Both the position numbers and the translations under genes were made by a program. This document shows positions 28,313 to 37,400 of a stretch of DNA of 64,000 nucleotides, one piece after another. The first letter of the stretch is position 1. The number at the start of each line of letters is the position of its first letter. This stretch comes from Moraxella sp035181385 (GTDB lineage: Bacteria > Pseudomonadota > Gammaproteobacteria > Pseudomonadales > Moraxellaceae): contig NZ_JAXCJK010000002.1 in NCBI RefSeq assembly GCF_035181385.1, positions 186,001 to 250,000 of the forward strand, in the 5' to 3' direction. The notes under the pieces were generated by a model. That model had not been told where the DNA came from. It worked only from the letters and a program-made list of their open reading frames with translations, and searched no databases.

Positions 28313-29236
28313 TTATCTTTGCACCACTTTGATGGGCTGTAATCGTCCGCTGGCCTCAATGACACCCAACCCAACGAAGTCCCCATCGCAATACAGACGC
28401 ACTTGACAAGTGTCATCACCAAATTCAGACGCCGTCATACGGTCTTTGACATTTAGCCTTTGCCCCATTTTGATACGCAGAGTTTCTTGATGATTTAAAA
28501 CCACAATTGACAAATGTGTCAATAGTGCGTCGATTGGCAGCAGCTTAGCAAATCGCTCATTAAATGACAAATGACCAAGCTCATCAAGCGTAACAGCATC
28601 TGCCACCTCAAATCCGCCAGTACTGATGCGATGCAAGGCGGTCAAATGCCCAACCGTTCCAAGCCCTTCAGCCACACTCTCACCCAGCACTCGTACATAA
28701 GTACCTTTTGAACAAATGACACTTAAATGAATTTCATCATCACTCAATTTGGTCAAATTGAGATTATGTATGACAATGGGGCGTGCCTCTCGCTCTATTT
28801 GTATGCCATCTCTGGCATATTCATAGAGTTTTTTACCGTCTTTTTTTAGGGCAGAATACATCGGCGGAGTCTGATACTGCTCACCTGTCAGTTGCTTGGC
28901 AAGCTCATCTAACCCATGCTGGTCAAATGGCATTACGGGCAAGATGTTAAGACTCTGCCCTTCTTGATCACCTGTATCGGTTTGCTCGCCCAGCTTAATG
29001 ACAGCAGAATAACCCTTATCAGCATTCAACCCAAAACTACTAAATTTGGTTGCCTCACCCAGACAAATCGGCAAAAGCCCTGTCGCCATCGGATCAAGCG
29101 TGCCTGTATGCCCTGCTTTTTTACTGTCAAAATCAGCCGACATGAACAAGCGTTTGGCTTGATTTAGGGCGGTATGTGAGCTGATGCCTTGCGGTTTGTT
29201 TAGTAATAGTACGCCTGATACAGTCTGCTTTGCCAT
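28313..29236 (-). CDS. truB: tRNA pseudouridine55 synthase
   Basis: The 307-residue enzyme makes the universal pseudouridine 55 in the T loop of tRNAs. The catalytic aspartate lies in GHTGTLDPMATGLLP (about 41-55); GYSAVIKLGEQTDTGDQEG, YQTPPMYSALKKDGKKLYEYAR and VICSKGTYVRVLG are all conserved. Its ATG overlaps the rbfA stop by one base (TAATG), so the two are translationally coupled. Confidence 0.96.
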   Translation of the reverse strand: MAKQTVSGVLLLNKPQGISSHTALNQAKRLFMSADFDSKKAGHTGTLDPMATGLLPICLGEATKFSSFGLNADKGYSAVIKLGEQTDTGDQEGQSLNILPVMPFDQHGLDELAKQLTGEQYQTPPMYSALKKDGKKLYEYARDGIQIEREARPIVIHNLNLTKLSDDEIHLSVICSKGTYVRVLGESVAEGLGTVGHLTALHRISTGGFEVADAVTLDELGHLSFNERFAKLLPIDALLTHLSIVVLNHQETLRIKMGQRLNVKDRMTASEFGDDTCQVRLYCDGDFVGLGVIEASGRLQPIKVVQR

Positions 29237-29637
29237 TACTCACCAACTGCCTCGTCGTTGGCCGTTTCGCCTGTTTTTTTCATCGCCTCAGACACCAAAC
29301 TCATCATGTGATTGCCATGTGCGGTCACCTCATCATAATGAAAACGCAAGCGTGGCGTGGTGCGGGTCTTCATGGTATGAGACAACTCAGTACGCAAAAA
29401 TCCTGAGGCATTTTTTAGCACTTGCAAACTTTCTTGGTGAGCATTAGCATTCATGCCACCATCTTCAGATGGTTCCAAAACAGTTACATAAATATCGGCA
29501 TAGCCCAAATCTGGACTGACCTTGACAGATGAAATGGTAACAAAACCTGTCAAACGAGGGTCGTTAATTTCATCACGAATCAGCACACTCAGTGTACGCT
29601 GAATCTGGTCTGCCAGGCGTTGCAATCTTTGATTCAT
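29236..29637 (-). CDS. rbfA: Ribosome-binding factor A
   Basis: The 133-residue cold-adaptation factor matures the 30S subunit near helix 1 of 16S rRNA. It begins with the typical NQRLQRLADQIQRTLS and contains INDPRLTGFVTISSVKVSPDL and LRTELSHTMKTRTTPRLRFHYDE. GAGAG lies 7 nt before the ATG, and an 11-copy octamer repeat abuts that ribosome binding site. A strong terminator separates it from infB, so it needs its own promoter. Confidence 0.95.
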   Translation of the reverse strand: MNQRLQRLADQIQRTLSVLIRDEINDPRLTGFVTISSVKVSPDLGYADIYVTVLEPSEDGGMNANAHQESLQVLKNASGFLRTELSHTMKTRTTPRLRFHYDEVTAHGNHMMSLVSEAMKKTGETANDEAVGE

Positions 29638-29649
29638 AAATATTCTCTC

Positions 29650-29743
29650 TTGTTAGCTTGTTAGCTTGTTAGCTTGTTAGCTTGTTAGCTTGTTAGCTTG
29701 TTAGCTTGTTAGCTTGTTAGCTTGTTAGCTTGTTAGCTTGTTA
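29650..29743. repeat. Octamer tandem repeat in the rbfA leader
   Basis: The unit TTGTTAGC (GCTAACAA on the rbfA-sense strand) occurs in 11 perfect tandem copies at 29650-29737 plus a 6-base partial copy. It begins one base beyond the rbfA ribosome binding site and lies downstream of the likely promoter, so it would be transcribed into the 5' leader. Such perfect short repeats are prone to slippage. Confidence 0.97.
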
Positions 29744-29785
29744 ACAGCTTAATAAACCGCTTTACTTTAAAAGTTATCGTTGATT

Positions 29786-29815
29786 AGTATAGCCTATTTT
29801 TACAAATTAAACCAA
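29786..29815 (-). promoter_or_regulatory. Candidate promoter of rbfA-truB
   Basis: Minus strand: -10 TATACT (29786-29791) and a weak -35 TTGGTT (29810-29815) 18 bp apart. It lies between the infB terminator and the octamer repeat, and would give a leader of about 140 nt that is two thirds repeat. Confidence 0.45.
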
Positions 29816-29864
29816 TCACTTGATTTGAATTTTATTTCTTAGTTCCCAAACAATCGCAAATAAT

Positions 29865-29896
29865 AAAAAACACCTCAATAAATTAAGGTGTTTTTT
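29865..29896 (-). terminator. Terminator downstream of infB
   Basis: 11-bp perfect stem (29865-29875 with 29886-29896), 10-nt loop, T tract on the minus strand. It separates infB from rbfA, which are usually co-transcribed in relatives. Confidence 0.85.
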
Positions 29897-29910
29897 ATTA
29901 CGACAAACGA

Positions 29911-32496
29911 CTATAGCTGACGCTTAACCTCGTGAATCTCGAAGACTTCAATTTTATCGCCTGCTGCCACTTCATAACCTTTGACCGCAAGACCACACTC
30001 TATGCCAGCTTTAACTTCATTGACATCGTCTTTATAACGGCGAAGTGATTGTAATTGACCTGTAAAAATAACTTTGTCATCACGCAGAACACGGATCGGC
30101 TTATTGCGATAAATGACGCCTTCTTGAACCATACAGCCTGCCGCTGCGCCAAATTTGCTTGAACGGAATACTTCACGCACCTCAGCAATGCCCAAAATCT
30201 GCTCACGATGCTCAGGAGCCAGCATACCACTCATCGCTGCCTTAACATCATCAATCAGACCATAGATCACGCTATAATAACGAATATCAATGCCAGCTTC
30301 ATCAGCCTTACGCTTACCTGCATTATCAGCACGCACATTAAAACCAAGCAGTACTGCCTCGCTGGATTCTGCTAAAATCACATCCGATTCAGTAATTGCA
30401 CCCACGCCAGAGCTGATAACACGAACCTTCACCTCATCGGTTGACAATTCATCAAGTGCGTTTAGCAAGGCTTCTAATGAACCACGCACATCAGTTTTTA
30501 GAATGATGTTTAATGTTGCAATATCATTGCCCATACTTTCAAACAGCGTATCTAGACGCATCTTGTTTTGACGCTCTAAGATACGATCTCGTTCACGAGC
30601 TGCACGAAAATCTGCCACTTCACGCGCTTTTTTCTCATCAGAAACAACAAGGAATTCAGACCCTGCCATCGGTGCATCTGGCAAACCCAAAATTTCAACA
30701 GGAATTGAAGGGCCTGCGGTCTTGATACGCTGAGCATTTTCATCTGTCATCGCACGCACCCTACCATAGAACTCACCTGCCAAAACAAGATCGCCTTGAT
30801 TTAGTGTGCCTTTTTTGACAAGCAGACTGGCCACTGCACCACGCCCTTTGTCAATACGAGATTCTATCACCACACCTTGTGCCGCACCATCAACAGGTGC
30901 TTCAAGCTCCATGATTTCCGCCTGAATACTGATGGTTTCTAGCAGCTCATCAATACCCATGCCAGTTTTGGCAGAAACTTTTACCATCGGTACATCACCA
31001 CCCCAAGCCTCTGGCACGACTTCTTTAACCGCAAGCTCATTGATAACACGGTCTGGGTCAGCAGCATCTTTATCCATCTTGTTGATGGCAACAATCAGCG
31101 GCGTGCCTGCTGCACGAGCATGATCAATGGCCTCTTCAGTCTGTGGCATCATACCATCATCAGCGGCCACAACCAATACAACAATATCAGTCGCTTGTGC
31201 ACCACGAGAACGCATTGCAGTAAAGGCAGCATGGCCAGGGGTGTCTAGAAAAGTAATCACACCACGCTCAGTCGTTACATGATACGCACCAATGTGCTGC
31301 GTGATACCGCCAGCTTCGCCACTGGCAACTTTGGCTTCACGAATTTTATCAAGTAATGATGTTTTGCCATGGTCAACATGACCCATGATGGTAACCACTG
31401 GTGGGCGTGCTTGAACATTCCCTGATTTCTCATCAACTGCCTCTTGCAAATCATCTTCAAGTTTGGTATCAGAGACCAACACCACATGATGGCCAAATTC
31501 TTCAACCACCAAAGAAGCTGTGTCTTGGTCAATGGAATCAGACTCACGCACCATCTCACCCATTTTCATGAGTGATTTGATGACCTCACGCACCTTGACC
31601 GCCATCTTTTGGGCAAGGTCAGACACGACAATAGACTCGCCCACCTCAACATGATAAACAATTTTCTCAACGGGCATTTCAAACTTGTGTTTGCCTGCTT
31701 GTGATGATTTTAGACCACGCTGTTTTGGTCTAATCTCAAGCTCTTCTTTGCCTTTTTTCTTACCGCTCTTACCACGGCTTAAATTGGCACCTGAGCCACG
31801 CTTGATTTCTCGGCGTTCTTTTTCAAAAGACTCTTCTAATGCCGCACCCACCAAACCTTTGGCAAGCGGTTCATCTTTACGCACTATGGTGGTGGCAGTG
31901 TCGTCTTTTTCGCTATAACGACTCGCCATCTGCTTCATTTGTTCAAGGGTGCGTTTTTGTGCTTCTTCGGCTGCCTTACGACGATTTTCCGCTTCTAGCT
32001 GACGCAATTTTTCTTCTTCAGCCTCACGAGCCAACCGAGCTTTTTTAGCCGCAGCAGTTTCAGCTTTATTTGGTTTTGGAGATGATTTTTTTGCTTTATC
32101 TGCTTTTGTATCGGCCTTGCCTTGAGTTGATACATCATCTTTTTTGGCTTTTTTAACAACCACCGATACATTGCTTGTTTCAGATTTGGCATCGGCCGTA
32201 TTATTGGCACGCATGGCAGCCAATGTTGCCGCCTGACGCTCTGCAGCTTCTTTTTTTGTGCGTTCGGTGGCTTGCTTTTCTTCAGCAGCTTTTAGGCGTG
32301 CTTCTTCGGCAGCTTTGACCTGTGCAGCGACCTCTTCTGCAATCTTATTGGCATCTGGTTTTTCAAAGACTTTTCTTTTGGTTTTGACGACATTGACCGC
32401 TTTGGCTTTGCCTGATGTGCCAGTTACTTTGGCAGTGGAAGTAGTTGTTGATTTAATACTGATTCGTTGATTTTTATCTTGGGTAGAATCTACCAT
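29911..32496 (-). CDS. infB: Translation initiation factor IF-2
   Basis: The GTPase brings formyl-Met-tRNA to the ribosome. The ATG at 32496 (AGGTG 6 nt upstream) gives 861 residues; a GTG three codons earlier is less likely. The first ~240 residues are a charged, Ala/Lys/Glu-rich flexible N domain. The G domain starts at about 372 with GHVDHGKT, then DTPGHAAF and NKMD; domains II, III and the initiator-tRNA-binding C-terminal domain follow to GIECGLAVKGYEV. It follows nusA with a 130-nt gap that holds a hairpin. Confidence 0.97.
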   Translation of the reverse strand: MVDSTQDKNQRISIKSTTTSTAKVTGTSGKAKAVNVVKTKRKVFEKPDANKIAEEVAAQVKAAEEARLKAAEEKQATERTKKEAAERQAATLAAMRANNTADAKSETSNVSVVVKKAKKDDVSTQGKADTKADKAKKSSPKPNKAETAAAKKARLAREAEEEKLRQLEAENRRKAAEEAQKRTLEQMKQMASRYSEKDDTATTIVRKDEPLAKGLVGAALEESFEKERREIKRGSGANLSRGKSGKKKGKEELEIRPKQRGLKSSQAGKHKFEMPVEKIVYHVEVGESIVVSDLAQKMAVKVREVIKSLMKMGEMVRESDSIDQDTASLVVEEFGHHVVLVSDTKLEDDLQEAVDEKSGNVQARPPVVTIMGHVDHGKTSLLDKIREAKVASGEAGGITQHIGAYHVTTERGVITFLDTPGHAAFTAMRSRGAQATDIVVLVVAADDGMMPQTEEAIDHARAAGTPLIVAINKMDKDAADPDRVINELAVKEVVPEAWGGDVPMVKVSAKTGMGIDELLETISIQAEIMELEAPVDGAAQGVVIESRIDKGRGAVASLLVKKGTLNQGDLVLAGEFYGRVRAMTDENAQRIKTAGPSIPVEILGLPDAPMAGSEFLVVSDEKKAREVADFRAARERDRILERQNKMRLDTLFESMGNDIATLNIILKTDVRGSLEALLNALDELSTDEVKVRVISSGVGAITESDVILAESSEAVLLGFNVRADNAGKRKADEAGIDIRYYSVIYGLIDDVKAAMSGMLAPEHREQILGIAEVREVFRSSKFGAAAGCMVQEGVIYRNKPIRVLRDDKVIFTGQLQSLRRYKDDVNEVKAGIECGLAVKGYEVAAGDKIEVFEIHEVKRQL

Positions 32497-32543
32497 AATT
32501 TTCACCTAATTTTGGTCAGAGTAAGTCCACTCTTTGTTCGATT

Positions 32544-32586
32544 GCTTGCCAAATCCCAAAAATAGGTTTGGCAAGCGTTAATTAAA
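32544..32586 (-). promoter_or_regulatory. Hairpin in the nusA-infB intercistronic region
   Basis: 10-bp arms (32544-32553 with 32577-32586), extended by two more G:C pairs past a bulged T. No T tract follows on the minus strand, so it is not a standard terminator. It could be an RNase processing or mRNA stabilising structure; this is inference. Confidence 0.5.
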
Positions 32587-32626
32587 TGCACCCATCACAA
32601 GGTACCCATACCATCAGCACGCATGG

Positions 32627-34108
32627 TTATTCAAACCACGACTGACGAGCACTCATGATAAGCTTGCCTGCAAGTTCACCATCTAAGCCTTCAATGTCTT
32701 CAATATCAAAGATGGCTTGTTCTGCCAAATCATCTAATGTGATGACATCTCGCTCAGCAAGTTTGTAGGCAATTTCAGTCGTCATGCCATCTAAGGCCAA
32801 CAGCTCGGCACTTGGCTCTTTGATATTTTTTTGTTTTTCAAGTTCATCGGCAATAACTATGGCCTTAGCACGCTCTTGGATAGTAGCAATCGCTTCATCG
32901 TCCAAACCTTCAATGTCATAGAAAGCTTCCACAGGCACATAGGCAACCTCTTCAATAGTAGTAAAGCCAACCTCCACCAAAGCCTCTGCCAAGTCTCTAT
33001 CAACTTCTAAGCGTTCATAAAACAGACTGATGATGGTCTCCGATTCTGATGCTTGGCGTTCTAGATATTCAGATTCTAGCATCATATTGAGCTTATAACC
33101 TGTCAAATCAGATGCCAGACGCACATTTTGACCCTGTGAGCCAATCGCACGGGCAAGCTGGTCATTGGTGGCAAAAATAATGTCCGCAGTCTTTGAGTCT
33201 TCATCTAAAACAAGGCTTGACACATCAGCAGGCTCAAGAGCACTGATGATGTACTGTGCTGGCTCATCATTCCACACCACCACATCAACACGCTCTCCAT
33301 CCAGCTCTTGTTGCACAGCTTGTATGCGAGTGCCTCGCATACCAATGCAAGCACCCACAGGGTCAATGCGATGGTCATTAGTCTTCACAGAAATCTTAGC
33401 ACGCAAACCAGGTAGGCGTGCCACATCACGAATTTCAATAATACCTTCACTAATCTCTGGCACTTCTTTGGTCATGAGTGCAACAAGCATATCATTATGC
33501 GCACGAGACAATAAAAGCTGTGAGCCACGACCATCACGATTGACTTGATGTAGCAATGCTGTTACTCGTGATTTTGGGCGTAACATTTCTCTTGGCAATG
33601 CTTGGTCTTTGGCAAGATATCCTTCGGCATTATCCCCCAAATCAATCACATACCCATCACGGCTTTGCTTTTTGACCTCACCAGTGATAAGCTCACCCAC
33701 TCGTGCCTCAAAAGCATCTGCCACAAGAGCACGCTCCGCTTCACGAATTTTTTGAATAATGACCTGTTTGGCCTGAGTGGCGGCAATACGACCAAATTCA
33801 ATAGATTCAATTTGCTCTTCTTTGATATCACCGATTTTCCATTCATTCTCATCAAGGTCGCTGATGGCAAGCTGACACGCTGGCATTTCATGGTCTTCAT
33901 CTGCCACTACCGTCCAGTAGCGATAAGTATCATAATCGCCTGTTTTACGGTCAATCGCCACACGAATCGCCACCTCTGGCTGTTCGGTGTAGACTTTTTT
34001 CTTGGTAGAAACAACCAAGGCCTGCTCAATTGCTTCAAAAATATCTTCAGGATTTAGCCCTTTTTCGTTACTTACCGTCTCAACAACGGTCAAAATCTCA
34101 CGGCTCAT
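32627..34108 (-). CDS. nusA: Transcription termination/antitermination factor NusA
   Basis: The 493-residue RNA polymerase partner controls pausing, termination and antitermination. Order of domains: N-terminal polymerase-binding domain (1-130), S1 (about 135-200), two KH domains (with VGACIGMRGTRIQAVQQEL and IGSQGQNVRLASDL), and two C-terminal acidic repeats (about 365-493) as in E. coli. It sits between rimP and infB. Confidence 0.97.
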   Translation of the reverse strand: MSREILTVVETVSNEKGLNPEDIFEAIEQALVVSTKKKVYTEQPEVAIRVAIDRKTGDYDTYRYWTVVADEDHEMPACQLAISDLDENEWKIGDIKEEQIESIEFGRIAATQAKQVIIQKIREAERALVADAFEARVGELITGEVKKQSRDGYVIDLGDNAEGYLAKDQALPREMLRPKSRVTALLHQVNRDGRGSQLLLSRAHNDMLVALMTKEVPEISEGIIEIRDVARLPGLRAKISVKTNDHRIDPVGACIGMRGTRIQAVQQELDGERVDVVVWNDEPAQYIISALEPADVSSLVLDEDSKTADIIFATNDQLARAIGSQGQNVRLASDLTGYKLNMMLESEYLERQASESETIISLFYERLEVDRDLAEALVEVGFTTIEEVAYVPVEAFYDIEGLDDEAIATIQERAKAIVIADELEKQKNIKEPSAELLALDGMTTEIAYKLAERDVITLDDLAEQAIFDIEDIEGLDGELAGKLIMSARQSWFE

Positions 34109-34153
34109 CGTATATCCTTTGGGTTAATTTTGGGTTAAAATCAAATCAAAACA

Positions 34154-34651
34154 TCAATCTTCATAAATCAGATGTGCTTTGTCCACATTATTAAATTCAA
34201 TGTCAAACTCTAGTTTGTCTTCGGTAATAACTTTCATGCTCACCTCTCCTACTTCAACAAGACGACCAACTACTTTACGACGCTTGATATCACCTTGCCC
34301 AATGGCATGAATCAAACGCAAATTGACGATTTCACCCACAAACAATGCGACTTGTTCTGGTGTAAACAGTGGACGGTCAAAGCCAGGACTAGACACCTCT
34401 AAAATGTACTCACCTGCAATCGGATCATGCACATCCAGCACACCTGATACCTGATGATTCACCGCAGAACAGTCATCAATGGTGATGTGCTCACCATTTG
34501 TGCGTTGTTGGGCAGTCACTTCGATGTAGATTCTTAATAAAGACTTACGCCCTTGTGGCATAAATTCAATACCCCACAAATCTACACCACACGCCTGTAC
34601 AGCAGGGGCAATAAGTTCGGTTAATTCAGCGATTTTACTCGATGGTTTCAT
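34154..34651 (-). CDS. rimP: Ribosome maturation factor RimP
   Basis: The protein assists 30S assembly. The most likely start is the ATG at 34651 (165 residues, MKPSSKIAELTELI), since the further upstream in-frame residues do not resemble the family; AAGGA is 13 nt away, a long spacing. Conserved segments are GVDLWGIEF, LLRIYIE, YILEVSSPGFDRPL. It opens the nusA-infB unit and follows the tRNA-fMet gene, as in E. coli metY-rimP-nusA-infB. Confidence 0.9.
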   Translation of the reverse strand: MKPSSKIAELTELIAPAVQACGVDLWGIEFMPQGRKSLLRIYIEVTAQQRTNGEHITIDDCSAVNHQVSGVLDVHDPIAGEYILEVSSPGFDRPLFTPEQVALFVGEIVNLRLIHAIGQGDIKRRKVVGRLVEVGEVSMKVITEDKLEFDIEFNNVDKAHLIYED

Positions 34652-34811
34652 GTGTTTTATAATGTCCTTTTCAATAGAAAATCGGCAAATGACAAATACA
34701 AAAAAACCCACAAAGCATCTTGGTGGGCTATAACTATCAATCAGCCTAGTCTTCTTTTTAAGAAAGAAAACACCTTAAATAATTAAAAGAAATATTAAGG
34801 ATTTGAAAAAG

Positions 34812-34888
<77 letters not shown>

Positions 34889-34903
34889 TCAATTTAGGAG
34901 GCC

Positions 34904-34931
34904 ATTATAGCATGATTTTAGTAACTGTCAA
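34904..34931 (-). promoter_or_regulatory. Promoter of tRNA-fMet-rimP-nusA-infB
   Basis: Minus strand: perfect TTGACA (34926-34931), 16 bp, extended -10 TG-C-TATAAT (TATAAT at 34904-34909). About 16 bp separate the -10 from the tRNA. Confidence 0.85.
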
Positions 34932-35052
34932 GAATTAATTTACTTTTTTTATTTTTAATTTCAATCTTTATTTTAAGTCATCGCCTCATCAATTCCTCAT
35001 CAATTAAGGAAGTCTTTTTTTTGCTTAGGCTGGGCTTTAAAACCCAATAAAA

Positions 35053-35089
35053 AGACCAAGCAACCAGTCTTTTTCCGATTGCTTGGTCT
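35053..35089 (-). terminator. Terminator downstream of tRNA-Leu
   Basis: 11-bp perfect stem (35053-35063 with 35079-35089), 15-nt loop, TTTTATT following on the minus strand. Confidence 0.8.
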
Positions 35090-35100
35090 AACTTCATATT

Positions 35101-35185
35101 TGGTGCGATCGGAGGGACTTGAACCCTCACGCCGTGAAGCACCACCCCCTCAAGATGGCGTGTCTACCAATTCCACCACGATCGC
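35101..35185 (-). tRNA. tRNA-Leu (anticodon GAG)
   Basis: 85-nt class II tRNA with a long variable arm and CCA encoded. The anticodon loop TTGAGGG gives GAG (codons CUC/CUU). It lies downstream of secG, the same position as E. coli leuU. Confidence 0.96.
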
Positions 35186-35198
35186 AAATTATGCACCT

Positions 35199-35226
35199 AT
35201 TATAATGATAAATCCTAAAATATCAA
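35199..35226 (-). promoter_or_regulatory. Promoter of tRNA-Leu
   Basis: Minus strand: TTGATA (35221-35226), 16 bp, TATAAT (35199-35204). It sits between secG and the tRNA. Confidence 0.75.
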
Positions 35227-35256
35227 GAAAATTTTATCATACTAAGCCATTCTAAG

Positions 35257-35616
35257 TTATTGGTTGTTCGATGTCGCTGGTTCTGCAGTCTCAACGGCTG
35301 GCACAGCATCAGCTGTACTTGGTGGTACAGATGGCGGCTGTGTTGTATGTATGACTGGTATGTCAAGGCGACGCTGTTCATCTGCTTGTTTTTGAGCATA
35401 CCATGCCAAGCCCAAGCTTGTTACAAAGAATATTGTCGCCAAAATTGCCGTCGCACGAGTCATAAAATTTGCCGAGCCTGCCGCACCAAATACTGTGCCT
35501 GCCGCACCTGCACCAAATGATGCACCCGCATCTGCACCCTTGCCATGTTGAAGCAGAATAAAGCCAACCATCGCAATGGCAATGATGATATGAAGTGCTA
35601 ATAATACTGTAAACAT
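35257..35616 (-). CDS. secG: Preprotein translocase subunit SecG
   Basis: The 119-residue protein is the auxiliary subunit of the SecYEG channel. It has two membrane helices (about 2-23 and 53-73) flanking the conserved LLQHGKGADAGASFGAGAAGTVFG loop, and a Pro/Ala/Thr-rich C-terminal tail. It begins 42 nt after tpiA and is very likely co-transcribed with it. Confidence 0.95.
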   Translation of the reverse strand: MFTVLLALHIIIAIAMVGFILLQHGKGADAGASFGAGAAGTVFGAAGSANFMTRATAILATIFFVTSLGLAWYAQKQADEQRRLDIPVIHTTQPPSVPPSTADAVPAVETAEPATSNNQ

Positions 35617-35658
35617 AATCTAAAATCACTATTTAAGGCAGATAATCCACCAAGATTG

Positions 35659-36417
35659 TTAAAATTGGGCAAATGCCTCTACGATTGTCGCAAAGCTCTG
35701 AACTTTTAATGATGCACCACCAACCAGCGCCCCATTCACGGCATCACAACCAGCAAACTCAGCAGCATTTTTGTCATTGACACTACCGCCATACAGCACA
35801 CAGACATCATCAACACCTAAATGCTGAAGATTTGCCTTGATGTGGCGATGTACAGCCACTACTTCATCAATCGTCGGTGTAAGACCTGTACCAATCGCCC
35901 ATACAGGCTCATAGGCAATAAGCAACTTGTCTTGTACAAATTTGTCTTGTAAAACAGTCAAGCCATTTAATACAGACAGCTGATTATCTAGCACCCCTAG
36001 AGTCTCACCTTGCTCATATTCGCTCTTGGTTTCGCCCACACACAAAACAACCGCAAGGCCCGCACTGATGGCTTGTGTGATTTTTTTGACAAGCAAGCTG
36101 TTGTCTTCTTTGTGATAAGCACGGCGTTCAGAATGTCCGATGATGGCAAATTTTGCCCCCAAATCCACTGCCTGCACTGCAGAAACATCACCAGTAAATG
36201 CACCTGTCGCCCCAAATGCACCAATATCCTGTACACCCACCCACACCGATGAGTGCTTTAAAATTTCACGCACCGCCGCTAAATGTACAAAGCTGGGTGT
36301 ACAACCAATATGGCAATTTGCATCATTTGCCATTGCTCCAATAGCATGAGCAAGTGCAGCCGCCTCAGTCAAAGTTGCAGGGTTCAACTTCCAATTACCA
36401 ATGACATACTTTACCAT
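35659..36417 (-). CDS. tpiA: Triosephosphate isomerase
   Basis: The 252-residue TIM-barrel enzyme interconverts dihydroxyacetone phosphate and glyceraldehyde 3-phosphate. The catalytic set is visible: K10 in IGNWKLN, H95 in IIGHSERR and E170 in AYEPVWAIGTG. The phosphate-binding YGGSVN and GALVGGASL segments are present. It is the first gene of tpiA-secG. Confidence 0.97.
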   Translation of the reverse strand: MVKYVIGNWKLNPATLTEAAALAHAIGAMANDANCHIGCTPSFVHLAAVREILKHSSVWVGVQDIGAFGATGAFTGDVSAVQAVDLGAKFAIIGHSERRAYHKEDNSLLVKKITQAISAGLAVVLCVGETKSEYEQGETLGVLDNQLSVLNGLTVLQDKFVQDKLLIAYEPVWAIGTGLTPTIDEVVAVHRHIKANLQHLGVDDVCVLYGGSVNDKNAAEFAGCDAVNGALVGGASLKVQSFATIVEAFAQF

Positions 36418-36518
36418 ATTTTACTCTCTGTCTGTCAAAGCTGGCATCACGAATTTGTTAATTTCGTTCTTAAATTCGCCAAAACCATTCACCAACTCAA
36501 AACTCGTTTAAACAAATT

Positions 36519-36548
36519 ATTATAACGCATTTTTGCTAAAATTTTCAA
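36519..36548 (-). promoter_or_regulatory. Candidate promoter of tpiA-secG
   Basis: Minus strand: TTGAAA (36543-36548), 18 bp, TATAAT (36519-36524), about 100 nt upstream of tpiA. Confidence 0.6.
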
Positions 36549-36646
36549 AATATCATGATTTTTTTATCAATCATAACACCAAAAATCAAACTAAATACCA
36601 ATAAATGCTCATGGCTTTTTTAAATATTTTTAAAATAAAAGTATTT

Positions 36647-36681
36647 TTTGAACTTTGAACTTTGAACTTTGAACTTTGAAC
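36647..36681. repeat. Heptamer tandem repeat upstream of the PAP2 gene
   Basis: Five perfect tandem copies of TTTGAAC, 159 bp before the PAP2 start codon and on the far side of the tpiA promoter. It lies in the shared divergent intergenic region (36418-36839), which holds no other gene. Confidence 0.95.
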
Positions 36682-36839
36682 AAAGGCATTTTAAAAAAAA
36701 TTTTAAAAAATAAGAAAAGCCATGAATTTACATTCATCTACTTATCATATTTATCGCAAATTTCATGATGAATATGACATTGATATCCGTCGTAAAAATG
36801 ATTATAATTGAATGTCTTTGTATTTTTAGGATAAGAATA

Positions 36840-37400
36840 ATGTCGTCTAAATTTTTTAACAAAACTAGTGTACTGGCGGTCTGCTTGTGCTTACCTACGC
36901 TCAGTCATGCCATGTGGGACACAAGCGACCCACACCGCTTTGCAGGCGATGTGTTACAGCTGGCTTTGCCTGCCACAGGGTTGGTTGTAGCTTATCATAA
37001 AGATGATATGCAAGGTGCCAAACAGCTTGGCAAAACAATGGCTGCCACTGTCATTACCACCGAAGCACTAAAAACAGGATTTAACAATACCGCACTTGGC
37101 AAACGCCCCAATGGTGGCAGTCGCTCTTTTCCGTCTGGACATACCAGCAGTGCTTGTGCTGGGGCGACCTTTATTGGACAGCGTTATGGCTGGAAAGCAG
37201 GTCTGCCTGCAATGGGTGTGGCAGGTTATGTGGGCTGGACACGGGTACACGCCAAAGCACATCACCCACGAGATGTGGTAGCGGGGTGTGCGGTGGGTGT
37301 GGCAGCAGGGCTGTTATTGACCGACCCAATGAGCGACACCCAAGTGTTGCCGTGGTACGAAAACAAAACTTTGGGCGTGTCGGTAAGCTCGGTTTGGTAG
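36840..37400 (+). CDS. Exported PAP2-family phosphatase
   Basis: The 186-residue protein has an N-terminal signal peptide that would be cut after SHA (residue 24) and the full class A acid phosphatase / PAP2 signature: KRP (88-90), PSGH (98-101, with the catalytic histidine) and R135-5x-H141-3x-D145. The ATG at 36840 has AGGA upstream and starts the signal peptide; in-frame codons further upstream would bury it. Likely a periplasmic or inner-membrane lipid/phosphoester phosphatase; substrate unknown. It stands alone between tpiA and pilB. Confidence 0.85.
   Translation: MSSKFFNKTSVLAVCLCLPTLSHAMWDTSDPHRFAGDVLQLALPATGLVVAYHKDDMQGAKQLGKTMAATVITTEALKTGFNNTALGKRPNGGSRSFPSGHTSSACAGATFIGQRYGWKAGLPAMGVAGYVGWTRVHAKAHHPRDVVAGCAVGVAAGLLLTDPMSDTQVLPWYENKTLGVSVSSVW

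Noticed and set aside
29650..29743. Octamer array considered as a CRISPR or plasmid-type iteron array
   Set aside because: Units are 8 bp with no spacers, and the array sits between two ribosome-related genes; it is a simple tandem repeat.
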